A stretch of 64,000 nt of DNA from NCBI GenBank assembly GCA_963682025.1, contig OY821518.1, positions 221,388,868-221,452,867 of the forward strand, in the 5' to 3' direction. Below, piece by piece: positions 56,569-64,000 of this stretch; the stretch's first letter is position 1; each line of letters starts with the position of its first letter. The notes below the pieces were generated by a model. The model was not told where the DNA came from. It made no database searches and was given only the letters and a program-made list of their open reading frames with translations. The position numbers and the translations under genes were made by a program. The stretch is from Cordilura impudica. Taxonomy: Eukaryota; Arthropoda; Insecta; Diptera; Scathophagidae.

Positions 56569-59430
56569 TTATGTATTTAAAAATAATATAATATTGCGTT
56601 TAATAATATCATCATTTAAAGAAAAATCAATTAAATTGTATAGATCATTGAAATCATGGCACATTCCTCTAAATGGATCAGTATCGGCAACCTTTTGATG
56701 ACAGATTAGGATAAACAGTGGAGTGTAAAAACGTGTTGACCGTGCCGGAACTTTCATGGAGATGTTGTCCATAAGAAAATTTGAGCATATCTCACTTCGA
56801 ATGAAGTTAAATAAAAACATAACATTAAGCATTGTTCTTCGGCTTTTTAAAGACGGCAGTTTAATTTGAGAAAGTCTAATTGTATATGATGGCAGATTAA
56901 CAAAACTTGGATAAGAACGTCTTAAGCAGAAAAGCAGAAATTGCTACTGGACCGATTCAATTTTGGCACTGCGAATATTAGATAGTGGATCCCAAATAAC
57001 AGACCCGAATTCTAAAATTGGTCTTACTAGGGAGATGTAAAGTTGTTTGGTAACTGTAGGGTTATTGAATTCCTTTGCCCATCTTTTAATGAAGGCCAGT
57101 ACACCACGTGCTTTAATAATTATCATCGAAATGTGTTGAACAAACTTTAATTTGGCATCTAAAAAACACCAAGATCCAGGATTTTATTTACTTGCTCCAA
57201 CTGGTAATCTCCAAATTTGTTACAACCAAATGCACCTAATTTTCTAGTAAAGTACATGTGTTTACATTTTTTTAAATTTAATTCCATTAAATTTATGTGT
57301 CACCATCTACAAAAATTATTTAGATCATGTTGCAAGTGAATTTGTTCACAATAATTCTTATAGCTTAAGAAAATTTTGACGTCATCAGCATACATAAGAA
57401 CATTTGAAGCTTTTATTATACTTGGTAGATCATTTATAAAAATAGTAAATAAAATTGGTCCAAGATGACTTCCTTGAGGCACACCAGATTTAACTATAAT
57501 ATTCTTTGAAGTAGTATTATTAAAATAAACACGTTGATTTCTGTTGATCAAGTAAGATTTTATCCAGCTTATGCTGTTTGCTGTAAAGCCCATCAAATAT
57601 AATTTTTTGAGTAAAAGATCATGATTTACTTTATCGAAAGCTTTACTGAAGTCAGTATAAATAACGTCGGTATGTAGCCCATTGACGAAACCCCGATTTG
57701 CCAAAGTTGTAAGTTGTAAAATATTAGTTGAAATAGAGCACCTCTTACGAAAACCATGTTGCGAGTGTGATATTATAGAAGAAACCTGATGACAGAGATT
57801 ATCCGTTAAACATTTTTCAAATAGTTTGGGAATAGCACAAAGCTTAGCTAATCCTCTATAGTTAGCTACATTCGATTTGTTTCCAGATTTAAATAAAGGA
57901 ATAATATATGAATCTTTCCATAATATAGGAAAATGCCCATGTTTAATGGATGAATTAAATAAAATGCATAATGGAACAGCCAAAGTTTGGGCGCAGTTGA
58001 TTAAAATGCAGCTAGGAATACCGCCAGGTCCTCCGTTATTTGAATTCTTGAATGTTTTTAAGTGAGTTTTGATATCCGAAGTCTTTATAAAAGGAAATGA
58101 AATTGATTGATGTTCCATAACTGGAAATGGATATATGTTTGAAATGTCATATTGAACATCGGAGTAAGGTGTGCTAAAAAAAATCAGAAAACATATCGCT
58201 AATAACTACATCATCACGGGATTCACGATTAAGATACTTGATTTCAGTTGGATATCCAGTAGATTTCCTTTTAGAGTTTACAAATTTATAAAATGATTTT
58301 GTATCTCTCTTCAAATTTATTTTCATAGTTTCCATGTAATTCTTATAAAGTTTTGTATTTAGAATATTATACTCTGCACGTGTAACTGAATATTTCGTAT
58401 AATCAGATAAAAGACCAGACACTTTATACTTTTTGTGTCGTTTATTTTTTATGTTATTAAGACTCGACAATTGTTTTGTGCTCCAAGGAGGGCCAGAGTG
58501 GTTGAAAATAGTAAACTTCGGGATACATTCATTCATATAAAACAGAACAGTTTCGTAGAATAACTTGATCGTTGTACCGATTGAAGTGGGAGAACCAGAT
58601 GTTATAGACAATAATTGGAGCCAATCAGTATTACTGAAGTAATAATTTAAATCGTTGTAATTTGCTCTTTTGAAACAAAAAACTTTTAAGTTATTTGATT
58701 TACACTTTGAAACAAATGGCAAATTCAAGTTTAATTCAATGGTAGGATGGTAACGATCTTCTGGTACAGTAACAGGATCTGCGCGAGATAAAGAGTAGTT
58801 TATTGGCTCATTAACACAAATTAAGTCTAAAATCCTTTCATGATCACTATGAACACCATCAATTTGAAAAGGACACAAGTCCGATAAATTATTTATGAAA
58901 TTATCGTTATCTTCATTTGACACCGTAAGAGTGTAGTAAAAAGAATCAATTAAAAATGTCCATGATATTAACGGCAGATTAAACCTCCAAAAACGAGTAC
59001 AGAATCTTCAGGGTTAGCCTTTGTTACAACTGATTTTATTGATTCAAAATGTTCATTACAAATCGATTGATCAGAATCAGGAGGTATGTAGGAGCAAGTA
59101 ATAAAAACTTTTTTTTGATTTGGTTTTAACATAACACCAATAATTTCAATATTCGGTAAAGAATCAAGACGTATTTCTTCAGATGATAGTTGACAGGAGA
59201 CAGCAATGAGAACACCACCACCAATTGTTTCAGTTTCTCTGTCAAGTCTGTAAATATGAAATTTATTACATAATATCTCAGCGTTGAAGTCATTTCTTTT
59301 TAACCAGGTTTCAGTAAGAATAATAACATAATGAGAGAAATCAAAACTGTGTTTAAACAGAGACGTTATTTTTGTATTAATGAAACGAAAATTTTGGTAA
59401 ATTATAGATATTTGGTTATCATGAAGAGTA
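56569..59430 (-). pseudogene. ORF2 of CR1/Jockey-group LINE (endonuclease-reverse transcriptase), broken
   Basis: Endonuclease traces: ISIIYQNFRFINTK, ILTETWLKRNDF, IGGGVLIAVS, CSYIPPDSDQ, VFGGFNLP..ISWTF, LDLICVN and YHPTIEL. Reverse transcriptase in one open stretch (58118-57300): GGPGGIPSCIL, KDSYIIPLFKSG, FRKRCSISTN, YTDFSKAFDKVNH (Asp), GVPQGSHLGP and MYADDV. It stops right after NNFCRW at 57300, followed by VLAFIKRWAKEF..YISLVRPILEFGSVIWDP and a C-terminal RSTRFYTP..DPF segment. The blocks are well preserved, but at least four breaks separate them. Confidence 0.85.
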
Positions 59431-59439
59431 GTTAGTTTT

Positions 59440-60180
59440 TTGGAGCATTTAAATTTCTTAGCGGAAGATGAACAGCATTTCTTGGATTTTCTTTGTATTG
59501 ATATTCACTGATAAGTGTACTAACGGGCCAAAAATCAGGATTAAGTATAATACCGAAGAGATCAGCTGGGACAATAATTTTAAATGAGGTGATAGTTTTC
59601 GGTTTAGAATAATTGAACTCATACGTTGAAATCAGTGCATTCTAATCGATTTTAGATTTATTTTATATAGAATTTTAAATCTTCAACTGAAGTTTCTGAA
59701 GCTAAGCGGGATACAAATATAGTTTTCTTTGGAGGTATAACTCTCAGCGGATTATGTAGAATTTGGTTGTTATTTAAACCAGGAGCAGAAGAATTGAAAA
59801 CTTGACCATAATTAAGAGGTGTAACATTTTCATGAATGATTGGTACAGTACCAGTAGCTACCTCTGTGTGTGCTGTAAATTTAGAGGACGCAGACGGTAA
59901 AGATGATGAATCGTTATCAATTGAGCTGACAGGTGCAGCACTCGAAGAATATGATCTTAGTTGTATAGTTGGGGACTTATTAACTGTTTTTTTACGTTTT
60001 GGAGATGAAAGAAGTGGTGTGTTAACAAATTTATCTAAATTTGGATACTTAGTGAATAATTCACCAAAATTAGAAAGTTTTCTTTGCAGTGATAAAAAGT
60101 CCACATTAAGTTGATCAAACTGCTTTAGAATGTTTGAAAAAATTGTAGAACTTTTTTTTTCGCACTCTGTTGCACTCTGT
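59440..60180 (-). pseudogene. ORF1 of CR1/Jockey-group LINE, partial
   Basis: The Ser/Asn-rich central part and KKTIFVSRLASETSVEDLKFYIK (written by halves, about 59730-59661) match the conserved FVSRL..T..D...YI block of ORF1 in this LINE group. The frame ends in TAA at 59658. FKIIVPADLFGIIL and NPDFWPV (about 59590-59530) continue it in another frame, up to LNAPKN at about 59440. Confidence 0.7.
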
Positions 60181-60411
60181 CTTCAAAAGAAAAACAGCAA
60201 AAAAGAACTCAAAGATTTTTAGTAGTTAATAGAGAATTCTTTTTAATGCCAGTAAAAAACTTGCCGCAAAAAATAAGACTATATTAGCAAAGAAAAAAAA
60301 TACAAATTTCTTATCAAATCAGAATAAAGTCAAATGGAAAATACATTCGAAACAAAAAACATTTTTGTAATTGAATAAAAAGCTTATAAACAAAAAACTA
60401 TTTTAAAAAAA

Positions 60412-60484
60412 ATTTTATTGTTGTTCGTACTGCAAAAAAAACTGTATATTTTGTGTATGTTGCACTACGAACAATATAAAATAT
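60412..60484. repeat. Short inverted repeat TTGTTCGTA.TGCAA
   Basis: TTGTTGTTCGTACTGCAA and, about 30 bp later, TTGCACTACGAACAA, able to form a stem of about 15 bp. Origin unknown. Confidence 0.5.
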
Positions 60485-62100
60485 TTTTTCTTACAAATTT
60501 TTTGTGCTTTCTGGAGTTTATAAATTGTAATGCCTTATGTTTCTAGAAAGAGAAAAAACTGAAAGTACACAGAAGTGGCTTGTGTACGGAACAACACATT
60601 GAGCAATAGGCCTCCGCGGCTATGCTGAAACTTTTTGTCACCATTTTCCATAAACATGGCTGAAATTCCTTGATGTAGCATTAAATTTCCTCCTTTAATG
60701 CATAGGTTGTTGCGACTGCATTAGTAACTTTTTTTTGGTCATATAAAACAACATCCACAGATGCGGAAGCGGTCAATGAAAGTTTAGCACAGCAGCCATC
60801 AATCTTCAATAACCGAATGAGGAGAACTTCATATAGAGTTTCAGCTTTCACTGTCGGCATATTATTCGTGTTCAAATGGCCACACAAACTCCTAGCAGGT
60901 ATGGGAATGCTAGCTATCAGGATCTTAGATAAATATTAAACAATGAAGCCATAAACGATTTTGAGAATTATGGAGATTTAATTCGAACAGCGGCTAAAGA
61001 ATATTTTTCACAGATAGAGAAGGAGAATTGCTAAACTTTTATTCATAATCGAAATTCTGAGGAATAATAAGATTTCAGTAAGTCGTCATTAAGCGGACTC
61101 AATTTGGAACCAGCGCCAAATGCAGAGAAAAATTTCTAAAAAGTTACGTTTTTTAAAAGTGCTATAGCTCAGTCGTTTTTCAATTTATCAACTTTGGGTT
61201 TTTACGTCAAAGTAGACATAATTTTCGAACTTTCTCCGTGTTTGTTTATGTTTTTATATTTTTATATTCCCACTTACCAGAGTAATGAAAATGGGTACAT
61301 AAAAATGAGAAAGCGAAAGGGGGTCATTTTTCTGGAGAACCAGATTGCGTATCGACATTCAGCGATCGAATTCCCCAATTATCCTAGATCAGGATTTGCC
61401 TGACATGGCACACCCCCTGAAACCCCCTGGGGGTTCCCCATACAAACATTTAAAAAATCACCATTTTTTGTTTAGAATTGGGTTGACTATGTCTGATTTA
61501 ATATTAAAATTAACACTCATACGTATACGTTTCTTCAACTCGCTAATAAATAATAATCATACGCCTTGACTATGTTATGTTATTCAAAAAGATCGATCGG
61601 ATGAGGGTAAATAACTTTTAGATCACTCCGTGACTATTTGTGACTACGCGTGAGTCTGCGTGACTATTCCAAAATTAATCTTTAGTCACAACAAGACTAT
61701 GGGATTGCCCCATGGCAGACAGACAGACAGGCAGACAGGTCAAAAGTCGAGATATCATAATTCGTTTTAGGGGTATGATTCCTTGGGCAAAGTTTCTTAT
61801 TTTGATCCCTAGAATATGATTTTCCTTGTCACTTGAGGGATTTTTTGACTCCCTACAAATCGACCCACCCTAATATACAATGTATGGCTCTAAAAATAAT
61901 CTGAATTTAAAAAACCCCTGTTACGGCAATTAGAAGACATTTATCAGAAAATCTAAAAAAATATGTTTAACCGCAGATCACATCCCAAGGGAAATTTATT
62001 GCATACTTTAACCTAAAAAATAACAAAAAATTTACTAAGTTTTAGAATTAATTGCTGTTTAGAATTTTCCAAATAAAACTACTCAGTGTTATTAACAAAT
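60485..62100. other. Intergenic DNA, no assignable gene
   Basis: A 68-codon minus-strand frame at 60887-60681 (NMPTVKAETLYEVLLIRLLKI-like start, non-repetitive) lies in locally GC-richer DNA and could be an exon or an element fragment; I do not recognise it. A GACA microsatellite lies at 61717-61740 and GTGACT motifs at 61625-61665. Confidence 0.35.
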
Positions 62101-62102
62101 AT

Positions 62103-62659
62103 GAAAATTATAGTCGCGGTCTAGACGTACCATACGATGCCATATACCATGGTTTAGAAACCCTATCTCTTCGGTCCAACTAACTGGATATAGAAAATAA
62201 GCAGAAACCAAATTTGAGTGGGATTTTTATTAATTTTTTTGGCTGCAGATATGAAAAAGTTCATATCGGGTGCTGTACTTATATGTGGACTAGGTCTAAA
62301 AATGGAACGATTCTGACCATATTTGGTAAAGTCACTTATACTTTAAAAAAATAGCCACAAACCAAATTTGAGAAAAATCTGTGCAATATTTTTGTTTTTT
62401 TTTTTTTTTTTGATAGATTTAAGTCAAGATCAGGAAGCAGCTCTATATGGGGGCTATGAATAAGAATTGTCCAATAGGGATTATTTTTGGACTACTGATT
62501 AATGGTAACAAAAAACACATACGGACGGACGGACTGACATCGCTAAAACGACTCAGAAAGTGATTCTGAGCCGATCGGTATAATAAAAAATGGGTCTAGG
62601 TCAAATATTTTTGGTAGTTACAAACAGCAGCACAAAACACATAGTGGTATAGGGTATAA
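62103..62659 (-). mobile_element. DINE-1-like element, inverted, degenerate
   Basis: Begins ATTATAGTCGCGGTCTAGAC (damaged hairpin), then the conserved core, a short GGAC run (62522-62533), and ends CACATAGTGGTATAGGGTATA. Confidence 0.85.
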
Positions 62660-63044
62660 AAATATATTAAAAATCAAACAAAAAATATTACTAATGCATT
62701 ATATAATAATGCATTTTCTATTAAGAATAGTTTGTATTATTAACATTACATTCACAGCTTAAAATTTTACTTTATATTGTCCTCCACAACACCTCTAGAA
62801 GGTACAAATTTTTTGGGATATAATGACAAACTGTTATGAAAGTTCTGGATAAAAGCAAAATAATATAATATGGAAACGTGGACAGAAAAACATTAAAAGA
62901 GATTCCTACTCATTGTAGGACCATCAGCTAGAATAATAAATAATGATAATTCCTTTTATATCATATATCACTATGTGGTCAGGGTATAATGACTTTATGC
63001 TGATGTTTGTAACTACCAAAAATATTTGATCTAGACCCAATTTT

Positions 63045-63854
63045 GCTGTGTAAACATCAGGGGGGTAAAATCCAATTTCACAATACAATCACAAAAACAG
63101 CGTAAGGGAAAATCGGTGTGTGGTATATGTAAGTGTATTGGTGTATTTAGTAAGCAGAACCACCGAGTTCGCTGTCTGTTTACCAAAATCACAAATCTTT
63201 TTCGTTAATTTTAAATATTCAAGTGTATATATGCTATTGACAGAGCTTTTTTAGTAAGCAGAACCGCTAGGTGTGCTGTGAGTTTAGAAAGCTAAATACT
63301 AGGAAAACTTTGAAGAAGTCGAAAATAAACTTAAGTGTTTTTTTAATTACTACACCTTTTCCAATTGCATTTCAGAAAAAATCAAATGTATTTCAGAAAG
63401 TATCAAATATATTTCAGAAGACAACAAATGAATTTCAGAAAATATCTATTGAAATTCAGAATTAAAAAGTAGTTTACACGACAATATCGAAAAGTTATTA
63501 TTGTTTCTATTAGTGATTTGGAGTCGCAGAAAATATTTAGAAATATTTGGATTTATTTGTTATGCACTGGAAAACTAAACTATCTAGGGCGGCCATTTAG
63601 TCGAAAGAAGATGAGGACTTCATATGTTAATCAGCAGCAATATAAAACCCAGGATAGAATTTTGACCGATTTTGAAGTCATCATTTTGAAAAAGAAAAAC
63701 GTTTATATCGTCACCAAAAATACAAAAGGCCGTAACTAACAGAAAGTTCAAAATTGACTTTTTGTTTTGTAGTTACGTCCTTTGATACTTTCTGAAATAC
63801 AATTGGAAAAGGTGTATATTTTTACACATCTCCCCTGTGATCGGACTCACACTG
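63045..63854. mobile_element. Unclassified insertion with nested inverted repeats
   Basis: The outer ends CTGTGTAAACATCAGGGG and, inverted, CAGTGTGAGTCCGATCACAG are imperfectly related, suggesting a TIR element. Inside, TACACCTTTTCCAATTGCAT (63349) recurs inverted at 63790-63817 over about 28 bp with one change. AAAGGCCGTAACTA (63726) is inverted as TAGTTACGTCCTTT shortly after (63769). There is also a ~103-bp-spaced direct repeat of AGTAAGCAGAACC (63151, 63254). No family assigned. Confidence 0.55.
63366..63462 (+). repeat. ~21-bp minisatellite (ATTTCAGAAAATATCAAAT)
   Basis: Five imperfect tandem units around ATTTCAGAAA..TCAAATG, inside the insertion at 63045-63854. They make a repetitive FQK-type peptide in one frame, which I regard as incidental. 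Confidence 0.75.
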
Positions 63855-64000
63855 ATTTTTTTTTCTATACCGATCGACTTAGAATCAGTTTCTAATCCGA
63901 TTTAGCAATATCCGTCCGTCCGGCCATCTGTCCGTCTGTGTGTCAATATAAACCTTGTAATCAACCAGGTCGCAAATGTGCACATATTTCGATGAAATGT

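Larger units (their letters stand above)
56460..60190 (-). mobile_element. Decayed CR1/Jockey-group LINE
   Basis: The minus strand carries, in order, the ORF1 C-terminal part (60180 to about 59440), endonuclease (about 59420-58900), linker, reverse transcriptase (58118-57300) and C-terminal region (57126-56569). The low-complexity tail (TAAATAAATAAAATAAAA on the minus strand) lies at about 56450-56490. Several frameshifts and stops mean it is not autonomous now. The ORF1 N-terminus is not recognisable, so it is probably 5' truncated near 60190. Confidence 0.85.
62956..64000 (+). mobile_element. DINE-1-like element split by an insertion, right end outside window
   Basis: The 5' part (62956-63044: ATATCACTATGTGGTCAGGG..GATCTAGACCCAATTTTG) resumes at about 63855 with CTATACCGATCGACTTAGAATCAG, a GTCC run and GTCGCAAATG, exactly in DINE order. 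The intervening ~810 bp is foreign. Confidence 0.8.

Noticed and set aside
60681..60887. A 68-codon minus-strand frame in GC-richer DNA considered as a host exon.
   Set aside because: I do not recognise it and see no convincing splice sites around it. Left inside the intergenic entry.

Overview
This is a gene-poor, AT-rich stretch of a dipteran genome, probably a higher fly. The evidence is the dense set of fly-type DINE-1/INE-1-like elements (5' motif TATACCCTATACCAC, internal GTCC microsatellite, 3' hairpin AGTCGGTC..GACCGACT followed by CTTACTTGTTT). BEL/Pao, Jockey/CR1 and RTE retroelements and mariner, hAT, foldback and Helitron remnants support this. I found no convincing host gene, tRNA or rRNA; almost everything that can be named is a mobile element, often one nested in another. 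The species assignment is inference.

The most interesting content is a RAG1/Transib-type DNA transposon family, present twice. Copy A (1-2510, minus strand) runs off the left edge and carries an uninterrupted 459-codon reading frame. It matches the RAG1 core in order: a GGRP nonamer-binding-like motif, WGCDGS (first catalytic Asp), MIDGK (second Asp) and CTIC (zinc C2). Copy B (20529-24625) is a broken paralogue that also shows the zinc H-x4-H block. It still has both termini: 35-bp inverted repeats beginning with the RSS heptamer CAC(A/T)GTG, flanked by GC-rich 5-bp duplications CGCCG/CGTCG. Copy A's single visible end has the same heptamer and a CGGCG flank.

Layout: 1-2.5 kb Transib-like A, inserted into a Jockey LINE fragment (2.5-3.4 kb); 3.4-4.0 kb a CACGCCCA-repeat fragment; 4-6.7 kb featureless AT-rich DNA. 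At 6.7-9.7 kb a DINE-1-like element and its flank are tandemly duplicated, and the second flank holds a complete DD41D mariner-like transposon with an intact transposase. At 9.7-10.5 kb lie LINE fragments. At 10.87-18.16 kb (minus) is a BEL/Pao LTR retrotransposon with 99% identical LTRs, gag-pol broken by seven stops and two frameshifts, and an intact extra zinc-knuckle ORF in the env position. At 18.2-19.3 kb is a long-arm foldback element and at 19.4 kb an RTE LINE tail. At 20.5-24.6 kb is Transib-like B with a DINE-1-like insertion. At 26.1-28.8 kb is a foldback transposon with about 600-bp arms and a decayed transposase. From 29 to 33.5 kb are a hAT fragment, two MITEs and a Helitron helicase fragment. 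At 33.7-37.8 kb are duplicated arrays of about 140-bp CACGCCCA repeats. At 37.8-38.7 kb a DINE-1-like element abuts a dead mariner. At 41.3-43.4 kb is a decayed LINE. At 46.4-51.5 kb is a full-length Jockey-type LINE with a 15-bp target duplication. At 51.8-52.4 kb is another transposase-like fragment. At 56.5-60.2 kb is a decayed CR1/Jockey-type LINE. At 62.1-64 kb are two more DINE-1-like elements, one split by a further insertion.

Read as a system, the window records waves of transposition. The DINE-1-like elements carry no enzyme and would depend on Helitron/Helentron proteins, of which one helicase fragment remains here. Candidates for recent activity are Transib-like A, the DD41D mariner, the Jockey-type LINE (intact ORF2; ORF1 off by one base) and possibly the BEL element acting through helper proteins.
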